From an uncultured Thiotrichaceae bacterium (GTDB taxonomy: Bacteria; Pseudomonadota; Gammaproteobacteria; Thiotrichales; Thiotrichaceae), in contig CALAMO010000023.1 of NCBI GenBank assembly GCA_937925855.1, forward strand, positions 1-64,000: 64,000 nt of DNA. The letters run 5' to 3'. Under the pieces are notes generated by a model, which made no database searches, was not told the origin of the DNA, and worked only from the letters and a program-made list of their open reading frames with translations. Of this stretch, positions 1-8,517 are shown piece after piece (positions within the stretch are counted from its first letter, which is position 1; each line of letters begins with the position of its first letter). Made by a program: the position numbers and the translations under genes.

Positions 1-91
1 TCGGTTTGTGAAAGCACTGTAGCAAGTTTTATCCGGCAAGAGAATCATCCCGGCGTGCCGTCAGGATAATGCTTGCCTGCGCGGCGGACGC
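1..91. other. non-coding flank downstream of valS
   Basis: This edge segment lies beyond the valS stop codon. I see no open frame with a ribosome-binding site and no stem followed by a T-run that would be a convincing valS terminator. The flanking gene lies outside the window. Confidence 0.5.
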
Positions 92-2914
92 TTAAAGCGC
101 CCGCATTTTATCAAGTTGGTGTTGCAGCTGGCCCAGCGCAGTGCGCTGCTCTTCGGCCTGTTCCTGTGCCTTGGTCACTACCTCAGGCTTCGCCCGCTCA
201 GTAAAGTTCGGATTATTCAGCCGACCTTCCAGTCCGGCCAAACCTTTCTCTAACTTAGCGATTTCCTTTTCCAGCCGCGCAATTTCTGCGTCTTTATCAA
301 TCAGTCCGGCCAGTGGAATCAAGATATTCATCTCGCCCACCAGCGCCGTGGCTGATTCCGGCGCTTCCGCCCCGTTCTCCAGCCAGCTAACCGAGTTCAC
401 CTTAGCCAGCGTGCGGGTAAACGCTTCGGTCTCAGCATGCAGCGCCCGGTCTTCTGCCGACCAGTTCTGGATCAGAATATCCAGTGCCTGTCCCGGTTTA
501 ATGTCCATTTCTGAGCGGATACGGCGGATCCCCATAATGAATGCCTTCACCCAGGCAATTTGTGCGCTGGCGGTGGCATCAATCTGAGTGCTATCACTCA
601 CCGGCCAGGCCTGCTGCATAATCGAGTCGCCGTGTTGGCCGGCCATGGCTTTGACGTTCTGCCAGATTTCCTCGGTAATATAAGGCATAAACGGGTGGCT
701 CAGGCGCAGTGCCGTTTCCAGTACCCGCACCAGCGTGCGCCGCGTGCCGCGCTTGGCTGCTTCATCGTCGTTATGTTTACTGAGCACTGGCTTGGTCAGT
801 TCCAGGTACCAGTCGCAGTACTCACCCCAGATAAAGCTATACAAGGCCTGTGCCGCCAGATCAAAGCGGTAATGCTCAATATGATCGGCTACGTCGGCCT
901 CAATCTGCTGTAATTCGGAGCGTATCCATAAATCCGCCGCCGACAGCTTAATCTCAGCGCTTGCATCCAGTCCGGTGTCTGCACCGTCACACTGCATCTG
1001 CACAAAGCGCGCCGCATTCCACAATTTATTACAGAAATTGCGGTAACCTTCCACCCGGCTAAGATCCAGACGCACATCGCGCCCGGTAGACGCCAGCGCG
1101 GCGAAGGTAAAGCGCACCGCATCGGTACCGTACGGCGGAATGCCATCGGGGAACTGTTTGCGCGTGGCTTTGGCGATTTTTTCCGCCAGATAAGGCTGCA
1201 TCATGCCCGAGGTGCGTTTCTCAACTAAGGCTTCCAGCTCAATACCGTCGATAATATCCAGCGGATCCAGGGTATTGCCCTTGGATTTAGACATTTTCTG
1301 GCCTTCAGCATCACGCACCAGTCCGGTGATATACACCTCCTCGAACGGAATATCACCGCCGAATTTGGTGCCGAACATAATCATGCGTGCGACCCAGAAA
1401 AAGATAATGTCAAAGCCGGTGACCAGCGTGCTGGTGGGGTAAAATGTTTTTAGCGCATCGGTCTGTTCCGGCCAGCCCAGCGTAGAGAACGGCCACAGCG
1501 CGGAAGAGAACCAGGTATCGAGTACGTCTTCATCCTGCTGCAAACTCACGTCATCCGCCAGCTGGTATTTCTCGCGTACTGCCGCTTCATTATGACCGAC
1601 ATAAACCTTACCATTAGCGTCATACCAGGCCGGAATGCGATGGCCCCACCACAGCTGGCGTGAGATACACCAGTCTTCCAGGTTGTTCATCCACTGGTAA
1701 TAAGTTTTTGACCAGTTTTCCGGGATAAATTTCACCTGTCCCGATTGTACGGCGGCAATAGAAGGGTTCGTTATTTCCGCTTTACCACCGGGCCGACCGT
1801 CGGGCTGTACCTCACGGGTCAGATCCACATACCACTGATCCGTCAGGTATGGCTCGACCACCGCACCACCGCGTTCGGCACGCGGTACCATCAGTTTGTG
1901 ATCTTTAATCTCATCCAATAGGCCGAGCATATCCAGATCAGCTACAATTTGCTTGCGTGCATCATAGCGATCCATGCCGCGATATTTGGCCGGTGCCTCG
2001 TCATTAATCGCCGCATCAACGGTAAAAATATTAATCAGTGGCAGCTGGTGGCGTTTACCGACCTGGTAATCATTAAAATCATGCGCCGGGGTGATTTTAA
2101 CGCAGCCCGTACCTTTCTCCGGGTCAGCGTGTTCGTCGCCCACGATGGGTACCAGCCGATTAACCAGCGGCAGCAGAATGTTTTTTCCAATCAGGTGCTG
2201 ATAGCGTTCATCCGTTGGATGCACCGCCACACCGGTGTCACCCAGCATGGTTTCCGGGCGGGTCGTCGCCACAATCAGGTATTCTTCCGTCGCGTTACCG
2301 TCGTCATCCGCCACCGGATAACGCAGGTGCCACATATGACCGTTTTCTTCCTCGGATAACACCTCAAGATCGGATAGGGCAGTGTGAAACACCGGATCCC
2401 AGTTCACCAGACGTTTACCGCGATAAATCAGACCTTCGTCATACAGCTTAACGAAGACCTCTAATACCGCGTCGGACAAACCTTCATCCATGGTAAAGCG
2501 TTCACGCGACCAGTCGCAGGACGTACCAATGCGTCGCATCTGGCGGGTGATAGTGTTACCGGATTCTGCTTTCCAGTCCCAGACGCGCTCCAGAAATTTT
2601 TCCCGCCCCAGATCATGCCGATCTTTACCTTCGGCGTTGAGCTGGCGTTCGACCACCATTTGGGTGGCGATACCGGCGTGATCGGTGCCGGGTTGCCATA
2701 AGGTATTGTCGCCCTTCATTTTATGGTAGCGGGTGAGCACATCCATAATGGTGTGCTGAAACGCGTGGCCGACGTGCAGCGTGCCGGTGACATTCGGCGG
2801 CGGTAGCATAATGCAATAGGGTTGGCCGTCGCCGGAGGGGGCAAAGTACTGTTTAGCTTCCCAGTTCTGATACCATTTTTCTTCGAGGTCTTTGGGTTGG
2901 TAGGTTTTGTCCAT
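92..2914 (-). CDS. valS: valyl-tRNA synthetase
   Basis: Class I aminoacyl-tRNA synthetase that charges tRNA-Val in the cytoplasm, with an editing domain that removes mischarged threonine (family knowledge). The HIGH-type motif HVGH is near residue 47, after the PPPNVTG lead-in, and KMSKS is near residue 540. The C-terminus is a Lys/Glu-rich heptad arm (repeats of LEKEIAKLE type) that binds tRNA. Length is about 940 residues, normal for the family. An in-frame ATG ten codons upstream exists, but family members begin at M-(D/E)-K-T-Y and a TATAAT box lies just upstream of that ATG, so the internal ATG is preferred. It follows a small unknown gene, holC and pepA on the same strand, an order also found in Pseudomonas. 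Confidence 0.97.
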   Translation of the reverse strand: MDKTYQPKDLEEKWYQNWEAKQYFAPSGDGQPYCIMLPPPNVTGTLHVGHAFQHTIMDVLTRYHKMKGDNTLWQPGTDHAGIATQMVVERQLNAEGKDRHDLGREKFLERVWDWKAESGNTITRQMRRIGTSCDWSRERFTMDEGLSDAVLEVFVKLYDEGLIYRGKRLVNWDPVFHTALSDLEVLSEEENGHMWHLRYPVADDDGNATEEYLIVATTRPETMLGDTGVAVHPTDERYQHLIGKNILLPLVNRLVPIVGDEHADPEKGTGCVKITPAHDFNDYQVGKRHQLPLINIFTVDAAINDEAPAKYRGMDRYDARKQIVADLDMLGLLDEIKDHKLMVPRAERGGAVVEPYLTDQWYVDLTREVQPDGRPGGKAEITNPSIAAVQSGQVKFIPENWSKTYYQWMNNLEDWCISRQLWWGHRIPAWYDANGKVYVGHNEAAVREKYQLADDVSLQQDEDVLDTWFSSALWPFSTLGWPEQTDALKTFYPTSTLVTGFDIIFFWVARMIMFGTKFGGDIPFEEVYITGLVRDAEGQKMSKSKGNTLDPLDIIDGIELEALVEKRTSGMMQPYLAEKIAKATRKQFPDGIPPYGTDAVRFTFAALASTGRDVRLDLSRVEGYRNFCNKLWNAARFVQMQCDGADTGLDASAEIKLSAADLWIRSELQQIEADVADHIEHYRFDLAAQALYSFIWGEYCDWYLELTKPVLSKHNDDEAAKRGTRRTLVRVLETALRLSHPFMPYITEEIWQNVKAMAGQHGDSIMQQAWPVSDSTQIDATASAQIAWVKAFIMGIRRIRSEMDIKPGQALDILIQNWSAEDRALHAETEAFTRTLAKVNSVSWLENGAEAPESATALVGEMNILIPLAGLIDKDAEIARLEKEIAKLEKGLAGLEGRLNNPNFTERAKPEVVTKAQEQAEEQRTALGQLQHQLDKMRAL

Positions 2915-2959
2915 GGTGCGCGCCGTTGAATCCGTAAGATGCATGAGATAGAGCAGGGC

Positions 2960-2965
2960 ATTATA
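2960..2965 (-). promoter_or_regulatory. probable valS -10 box
   Basis: Read on the minus strand this is a perfect TATAAT, preceded by a CG-rich hairpin-like stretch (AACGC/GCGTT). The predicted transcription start is about 40 nt before the preferred valS ATG. No clear -35 box was found. If it works, valS can be transcribed independently of the upstream holC region. Confidence 0.45.
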
Positions 2966-3022
2966 ACGCGAAAGCGTTAGGGGGAAAGGCGTGTTTGGTT
3001 TTTTAGGGTGGTAGTCGGCGAC

Positions 3023-3382
3023 TTAGCGTTTTGCGGTTTGTTGTTCTTCTAACATGGCCGACAATTCGCTGATGAGTTCACTGCGCTGTTGGTCGATCTG
3101 TTGCTCGTAATCTTTCTTCAGCGAGGTGTTATTGGGGTCGTTATCATCACGCGATACCTCTGAGCGAATCGCATGCGCGCGCCCTAAGCCGGCATATTCA
3201 TCTTGCCCGGCGGCGGATTGCAGTTCGGCGATGCGTTTTTTTAAGCGCTGCTCAAAGTTTTTCTGGTACTCGATCGATTCGCCCGACTTGGCGCGGCGAA
3301 TAATTTCGGGATCGCCGGGGCTGATCAGATCGGTGATCACCGGTATTCTAATAGTTGTGTCTAAACTGTGTTGCTTATTCAT
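3023..3382 (-). CDS. conserved-looking small cytoplasmic protein of unknown function
   Basis: I do not recognise a named family. The 119-residue product is charged and mostly helical, with no signal peptide or membrane segment. The N-terminal third contains a proline-rich stretch (IRIPVITDLISPGDPEI), and the rest is Glu/Lys/Gln-rich and likely to form a helix pair. It sits between holC and valS. Pseudomonas also carries a small hypothetical gene in that slot, as far as I recall, which suggests a real conserved gene. A role linked to replication or translation would be guesswork. Confidence 0.75.
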   Translation of the reverse strand: MNKQHSLDTTIRIPVITDLISPGDPEIIRRAKSGESIEYQKNFEQRLKKRIAELQSAAGQDEYAGLGRAHAIRSEVSRDDNDPNNTSLKKDYEQQIDQQRSELISELSAMLEEQQTAKR

Positions 3383-3424
3383 ATTTATTCACTAATCACT
3401 AATGCCAACGTGACATTCACACAT

Positions 3425-3847
3425 TTACAATGAGTGGTAATCCACATTATAGCCTCTGTCACGGTAAAACCGGTAACGTTGACGACCAGCTTGCAGAATT
3501 TGTGTTTCCTGATCAAGAATTTCTGCCAGACGCACAAACCGTGGGAAAAATTCCGGTATTTCATTCGATAGGTTAATCAGAAAATCACAGTTTTCCATGG
3601 GCTCGAAGTCAAAACCGAGCTGTACACGGGTCTCCTTGTCCTGTGTTGGAGCAATGCTGTGGGGTATAAAGCTTAGGTCGCTGTAAGTCCAAATAAGTTC
3701 ATCTAATTGTTGGCAACTGCTGTCCGTATCGAGGTGGATATAGGTATTGAGGGCCTGTTTGTGGGCTTTTTCCAGCAGCTTACAGGCCAGTAGTAATCTG
3801 GCCTGTAAAGACTGGCTATTTGTGACGTAAAAAGAAACGCGCGTCAT
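3425..3847 (-). CDS. holC: DNA polymerase III chi subunit
   Basis: Accessory subunit of the replicative clamp loader; chi pairs with psi and contacts SSB (family knowledge). The 140-residue product begins MTRVSFYV and contains the typical aromatic and acidic pattern (W-T-Y near residue 52, then PHSIAP, then a C-terminal RYRFYRDRGY segment). E. coli HolC is 147 residues. A longer frame starting 13 codons upstream would overlap the pepA stop codon. The internal ATG matches the family N-terminus and leaves a 22-bp gap after pepA, so it was chosen. It is probably co-transcribed with pepA. Confidence 0.9.
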   Translation of the reverse strand: MTRVSFYVTNSQSLQARLLLACKLLEKAHKQALNTYIHLDTDSSCQQLDELIWTYSDLSFIPHSIAPTQDKETRVQLGFDFEPMENCDFLINLSNEIPEFFPRFVRLAEILDQETQILQAGRQRYRFYRDRGYNVDYHSL

Positions 3848-3869
3848 AAGCGTACTGTTGTGCCGGTCA

Positions 3870-5357
3870 TTAAGCCGATGCGGCACGGTTGATCAACAGC
3901 TGTGTCAGCAGTGGCACCGGTCGCCCAGTGGCCCCTTTAGCCGCGCCGCCTTTCCAGGCCGTACCGGCAATATCCAGGTGTGCCCAGGTCATATTTTCTG
4001 TGAAGCGCGCCAGGAAGCAGCCTGCCGTAATGGTACCGGCACCCGGCGTGCCAATATTTGCCATATCAGCGAAATTGCTCTCCAGCTGTTTTTGGTATTG
4101 TTCACCGAGCGGGAGCTGCCAGGCTTCATCATCTGCCTTGCGTCCCGCAGCCAATACTTCAGCCGCAAAGTCATCATCGTTACTCATCAGGCCGCAGATA
4201 TGGCTGCCTAAGGCCACGATACAGGCACCGGTTAGGGTCGCCACATCAACCACCGCCGCCGGTTTGAACTGTTCAACATAGCTCAAAGCATCGCATAACA
4301 CCAAGCGTCCTTCGGCGTCTGTATTTAGAATTTCTACCGTTTTACCGGACATTGTTGTTACAATATCTCCCGGTTTGCTGGCGTTTCCGGCGGGCATGTT
4401 TTCTGCTGCGGCAACGACGACGACCAGATTCAGTTTTAAGTCCATGTCGATAGCGGCCCGCAGGCTACCCAAAACGCTGGCAGCACCACACATATCGTAT
4501 TTCATCTCGTCCATTTTAGCGCCGGGTTTGAGTGAAATACCGCCAGTATCGAAGGTGATGCCTTTACCGACCAGGGCAATCGGCGCGTCATCATTGCCCG
4601 CCCCGTTGTAGTGCAGCACGATCATTTTGCCGGGCAGCGTGCTGCCTTTGCTGACGGAGATAAAAGCGCCCATGCCCAGTGCTTCCATTTCGCTTTCTTC
4701 CAGTACCTTCAGCGTCACTTTATCAGCGGCCGCTAGATCCTCAGCGGTATCAGCTAAATAAGCCGGTGTGCAGACATTCGGCGGCGTATTGCCTAAGTCG
4801 CGACAAAGCGTAATGCCGTTGGCAATGGCCACACCTTGTGTCACGGCAACACTGAAGTCAGCGCTGCCGCTATCGGCAATAATCCAGTGTTTATCGGACG
4901 TTGTGGTTTCCGTAGCAGGCGCGCTTTTAAAGCCGTCAAAGGTATAACAGGCAGCGCTGATAGCCTGCACACACTGTCTGATGCTCGCAGGGCGTGCGTC
5001 GATCTGGCTTTCCTCACTCAGGAAAAAGGCGATTGTCTGCATTTGAGTGGTTTTCAGCTGTTCTGCTGCCTTGCCCGCTGCGGATGCCAGCGTGGCGGAG
5101 GTGAGTTGTTCTCTTTTACCCAGGCCTACGAGGAGTAGGCGCTTTGCGTTGACGCCGCTTCGTGGGTAGTGCAAATAGGTTTCATTTTTCTTGCCGTTAA
5201 AATCACCTAAGGCCAGCAGGGTGCTCAGTTCGCCTTGGCTAGCCTCATCCAGCAGTGCGGCAGCGGCAGATAAAGCGCTATCCTGAAAAATACCTACGAC
5301 GACACAATCGGCGCTTAACGTGGCGGCATTAGTCTCATTTTGAAACGTATATTGCAT
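3870..5357 (-). CDS. pepA: leucyl aminopeptidase (cytosol aminopeptidase, M17)
   Basis: Two-metal aminopeptidase that releases N-terminal residues from peptides; in E. coli the PepA hexamer also binds DNA at xer sites and the carAB promoter. The N-terminal macrodomain-like half is followed by the catalytic half, with the metal-site run VGKGITFDTGGIS, a DMCGAA segment, and the M17 signature NTDAEGRL near residue 345. Length of 495 residues is typical. A ribosome-binding site (TAGGA) sits about seven bases before the ATG. lptF is often divergent from pepA in other gammaproteobacteria, but here the divergent gene is a DUF945 protein. Confidence 0.96.
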   Translation of the reverse strand: MQYTFQNETNAATLSADCVVVGIFQDSALSAAAALLDEASQGELSTLLALGDFNGKKNETYLHYPRSGVNAKRLLLVGLGKREQLTSATLASAAGKAAEQLKTTQMQTIAFFLSEESQIDARPASIRQCVQAISAACYTFDGFKSAPATETTTSDKHWIIADSGSADFSVAVTQGVAIANGITLCRDLGNTPPNVCTPAYLADTAEDLAAADKVTLKVLEESEMEALGMGAFISVSKGSTLPGKMIVLHYNGAGNDDAPIALVGKGITFDTGGISLKPGAKMDEMKYDMCGAASVLGSLRAAIDMDLKLNLVVVVAAAENMPAGNASKPGDIVTTMSGKTVEILNTDAEGRLVLCDALSYVEQFKPAAVVDVATLTGACIVALGSHICGLMSNDDDFAAEVLAAGRKADDEAWQLPLGEQYQKQLESNFADMANIGTPGAGTITAGCFLARFTENMTWAHLDIAGTAWKGGAAKGATGRPVPLLTQLLINRAASA

Positions 5358-5657
5358 ATGATTTTCCTAAAGTAGTCAGTTCGCACCGTCTAACGACGAC
5401 CCTATTGTTTGATCACAGGGCAGGTGCTGAGGTGAGTATATATTAGTAAGTTTATTATGCCTGCCTTCGCAGCATTCTGCGATGTCTGCTGTTTATTTTA
5501 GGGTGTTTTTAACGGGCTGCTGGCGGTTAAAGTGTGGCTGATGGGTTTAGGTGTGGTTGTTAATTGTATAAATTCTGTGTAAAACATGCAGAACTAAGTT
5601 TGTCAGCATACAAACACAGTGTCAGGGACGAATAACACTTTCAATGGAGCCTGAGCC
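5358..5657. other. 300-bp divergent intergenic region (pepA / DUF945 gene)
   Basis: No gene is visible. The region must hold promoters for both flanking genes. A short stem (TCGCAG, four-base loop, CTGCGA) lies near 5468-5483. An AT-rich stretch with TATAAA near 5574 may be the -10 region of the plus-strand gene. No strong -35 or operator was identified. Confidence 0.4.
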
Positions 5658-7304
5658 ATGAAAAAACTGCTGATCCTTACCTCGGTGTTATTAGTCATGG
5701 TTGCCCTATTAGGCGGGTTGCTGCTCTGGTTCGTTGGGGTTAAAACCGAACAGCAGCTACGTCAGCTACTCCCGACGATGACCACTGTACAGGCGAAGGG
5801 TGTCCCTCGACCTCTCCATACCTTAGTCAATTATCAGCGTACCTTATTCGGCGCGCAGGCGATTACCCGTTTGGACGTGCGTGCGACGCCGTTGGGTGCC
5901 TGGGTAGATGAGCTGCGCTTTGAGCACCGGATTCAACATGGTCCATTGGTGTGGCGTGCTCCGGCGCGTGATGGTGCGTCGCCATCATACGATCAGCGTG
6001 GCCCGCTATTGCCGGTATTAATGTATTGGCGTACCACGTTGGATCTAAGCGCGCTGAGCCGCGACAACCGGCGTCTACTGCAACAGGCGTTTGCCGCACA
6101 GCAGCCGTTATTGGCGGAAGGGTACATTGATTATGCCCAGGGCCTTCACTATCAGGCACGTCTTGCCCCATGGCAAGGCCAGATCGACGCAGTTGAGCGC
6201 TTTGAGCTGGGTGGCGTGCAGCTATCTGGTCAACGGCCTGCTCGCACAGCGGGCGAGGGCGCTGCGGCAATGCTTACGCTGGATATTGCCACTATAAAAT
6301 GGGGTAATGGAACGTCTGAGTTACAAATCCCGCAGTTAAAGCTTGTGCTAAACCCGCCGAATCCCAGTGGCGTTGCGTCTGGGCAGCGCTTAAGCGTTCT
6401 GGCGGATGATGTGCGGCTACAGCTGGCTGAGGCCAAGGAAACCGTTGTGTTTAATTTTAGCGGTGCAGGGGGTTATCGCCCCAATAACGATGAGCTTGAG
6501 GGTGAGTGGGCACTGAGATTGGATGATTTTCGTACCTCCCGTTACCCACTACAGCGCTTGGACGTGACCGCAACGTTTAGCGGTATTAACGCCGTCGGGC
6601 TGGGCGGGGTTTATCAACTACAGCAGCGCTTTCAGGACATGCAAGCAGCGCGGACGGAACATGAAGAAACGCTTGAAATGCCTGAGTCGAGGCGTGCGCT
6701 CCACCAGTTGGCACTTGAGTCTGAGGCCGTGCTTGATGAATTATTACAGGCGCTGTTTTCTCAGCTGTTGCAGCCCGAGCAATCGCGCCTGTCGTATACG
6801 CTGGCTATGATAACGCCACAGGGTCAACTCGAACACAGTGCGGCGCTAGCCTATGCCGGAACTGAGCGGAGTATTCAGCGGCGACAGCTATTGGATTACG
6901 GCTTGGCGGATTGGCTAAAACTGGTGCGAGGCCGGGTACAGCTTGGGCTGGATAAAGCCGTAGTGCCACTTGAACTCAACGCCGCGTTGGCGGCATTATT
7001 ACAAAAGCAGGTGCTGTTAGCGGCGGATGGACAGTACCGGATGGATTTACAGCTGACGGGTTATGACGCTGAGTTAAATGGCAGACCTTATGCGTATGAG
7101 CGTCTGGCAGAAAAAGTCGATCCAGTGCTGCCGAGTCTGCTGAAGAAAGTGCAGGGCATGGCCCCGTCCGATATGATGCGCCACATCGAGACGCAGGGCT
7201 TAAATGATGAGGTGTTACAGGCGATGGCGGCTGACCAACGCTTTTCAGCAGAAACGCTGGAGCTGCTTTATCAGTTGAAAGCGATGAACGAGCGCTTGCA
7301 GTGA
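5658..7304 (+). CDS. YdgA-like DUF945 family membrane-anchored protein
   Basis: The 548-residue product starts with a Lys-Lys pair and a long hydrophobic helix (residues 3-27), which acts as an uncleaved signal anchor and leaves the rest in the periplasm. The body resembles the DUF945/YdgA family: repeated beta-rich stretches such as FELGGVQLSG and LQLTGYDAELNGRPY, and a C-terminal helical segment rich in Leu and Gln. The family's function is unknown, although E. coli YdgA has been linked to the inner membrane or envelope. It stands alone between divergent pepA and convergent LysR. The start follows AATGGAGCCTGAGCC, with GGAG suitably spaced. Confidence 0.75.
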   Translation: MKKLLILTSVLLVMVALLGGLLLWFVGVKTEQQLRQLLPTMTTVQAKGVPRPLHTLVNYQRTLFGAQAITRLDVRATPLGAWVDELRFEHRIQHGPLVWRAPARDGASPSYDQRGPLLPVLMYWRTTLDLSALSRDNRRLLQQAFAAQQPLLAEGYIDYAQGLHYQARLAPWQGQIDAVERFELGGVQLSGQRPARTAGEGAAAMLTLDIATIKWGNGTSELQIPQLKLVLNPPNPSGVASGQRLSVLADDVRLQLAEAKETVVFNFSGAGGYRPNNDELEGEWALRLDDFRTSRYPLQRLDVTATFSGINAVGLGGVYQLQQRFQDMQAARTEHEETLEMPESRRALHQLALESEAVLDELLQALFSQLLQPEQSRLSYTLAMITPQGQLEHSAALAYAGTERSIQRRQLLDYGLADWLKLVRGRVQLGLDKAVVPLELNAALAALLQKQVLLAADGQYRMDLQLTGYDAELNGRPYAYERLAEKVDPVLPSLLKKVQGMAPSDMMRHIETQGLNDEVLQAMAADQRFSAETLELLYQLKAMNERLQ

Positions 7305-7371
7305 AGCCGCTGTTGCGCCATTACTGCACAAACTCAATCAGCGGATGAAACCGTTATGTTGATCAATCCCC

Positions 7372-8271
7372 TTACTGAAAAAAATCAGGGTTAAACATCT
7401 CAATGAAGCGCCGGGCCTGGGGCGTAAAAAACTTACCGCGCCGCACGATCAGGCCGTAATGTCGGGCCGGAAAGTATTGGCTTAATGGGATAGCCACCAC
7501 TTTTTCTTTGCCGGTTAGGCACACATCGGTCAGGATGGAAATGCCTAAGCCTAGCTCGACATACTTTTTCACAATCTCCCAGCCACCAGCTTCCATGCTA
7601 ACCGCATAAGGCACATTCTGCTGGCGGAAGACGGTGTCGATCATGCGCCAAGTGCTCTGATTGCGCGGTGGCAAAATCAGGCCGTACGGGCTGATGTCTT
7701 CCAGAGTGACCTGCGCTTTTTGGGTGAGCGGATGGCCTTCTGGCACCAGCAGAATTGAATTAAACGCGGCAAAGGACTTATAGATAATGCTGTCGGGCAC
7801 AGTTAACAGCGGGCCAACGGCTAGATCAACCTGATCATCCTGTAGCATCTTCATGCCACTCTGACCGTCTACCGTATGTAGATTAATGCGGATGCCGGGG
7901 TACTGCTGATAGAAGCGGCTGATATAGTCTGGCAGCACATACAGCGAAGTGGACTGTCCGGCGGCAATATTAAGCTCACCCCCCTCAATATAGCCCAGAT
8001 TAGCCGCAAAGGTTTCGCGTAAAGAATCGATGCCAGCCGTCAGGGGCTGCACCAGCTGATAGAGTATTTTACCCGCTGGCGTGAGCTTAATGCTGGGGCC
8101 GCGCCGCTCTAATAGCTTCTCACCCATTTCGCGTTCCAGCGCCTGCACCTGTAATGACACCGTCGGCTGGCTGATATGCAGCTGCTCGGCGGCGTGGGTG
8201 ATGTTTTCTTTTTGGGCGACGACACAGAAGGTGCGCAGCAGTTTATAGCGGGTTTGTTTGTAGTAGTGCAT
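7372..8271 (-). CDS. LysR-type transcriptional regulator (CysB-like subgroup)
   Basis: The 299-residue protein has an N-terminal winged helix-turn-helix (residues 8-67; AAEQLHISQPTVSLQVQALE) and a LysR effector domain. The motif GGWEIVKKYVELGLGISI resembles the CysB branch. The effector is unknown. It is divergent from ppsA, so ppsA and itself are the obvious candidate targets (inference). A perfect 16-bp palindrome lies 18 bp before its start codon and suits an autoregulatory site. Its downstream neighbour is convergent, so no co-transcribed gene hints at its pathway. Confidence 0.88.
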   Translation of the reverse strand: MHYYKQTRYKLLRTFCVVAQKENITHAAEQLHISQPTVSLQVQALEREMGEKLLERRGPSIKLTPAGKILYQLVQPLTAGIDSLRETFAANLGYIEGGELNIAAGQSTSLYVLPDYISRFYQQYPGIRINLHTVDGQSGMKMLQDDQVDLAVGPLLTVPDSIIYKSFAAFNSILLVPEGHPLTQKAQVTLEDISPYGLILPPRNQSTWRMIDTVFRQQNVPYAVSMEAGGWEIVKKYVELGLGISILTDVCLTGKEKVVAIPLSQYFPARHYGLIVRRGKFFTPQARRFIEMFNPDFFQ

Positions 8272-8288
8272 ACACAGTCATGGGTTTT

Positions 8289-8304
8289 TCAATAGTACTA
8301 TTGA
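8289..8304. promoter_or_regulatory. 16-bp perfect palindrome, candidate operator of the LysR regulator
   Basis: TCAATAGTACTATTGA is fully self-complementary. It lies in the lysR-ppsA divergent intergenic region, close to the regulator start codon. This placement is typical of an autoregulated operator. Binding by the adjacent LysR protein is inference. Confidence 0.5.
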
Positions 8305-8435
8305 GCCACACAATAATAAAAATTGAAACAATTGATTTTATTAAGGCAAAGCCGCCTTGTTAGCATGTGCAGCACTCAGTTTCCACGGACAAGCGACACA
8401 CAGCCGATGGAAAAACAATGCGAACTGTGGTGCTT

Positions 8436-8463
8436 GCGGTGTCCTCGTTGACACCGCTTTTTT
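8436..8463 (+). terminator. intrinsic terminator in the ppsA leader (candidate attenuator)
   Basis: GCGGTGTC, a six-base loop and GACACCGC form a perfect 8-bp GC-rich stem followed directly by six T. It ends 54 bp before the ppsA start codon and after the divergent promoter region, so it would stop transcription before ppsA unless it is overridden. Upstream sequence contains GACAC near 8395, which could pair with the left arm (GTGTC) as an anti-terminator. An alternative is that it ends a separate short RNA. Confidence 0.6.
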
Positions 8464-8517
8464 AAGCAGGCCCAGCACCTTAAGTCGCCGCGATAGTCAA
8501 CACAGCAGGAGTGAATA

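Noticed and set aside
2915-2944. Ten-residue N-terminal extension of valyl-tRNA synthetase
   Set aside because: It falls almost on the predicted transcription start after the TATAAT box, and family proteins start at the internal Met.
4836-5138. Plus-strand frames opposite pepA, and similar frames opposite valS, prpE, acnD and argB
   Set aside because: They are shadows of strongly supported genes, with no ribosome-binding sites or recognisable domains.
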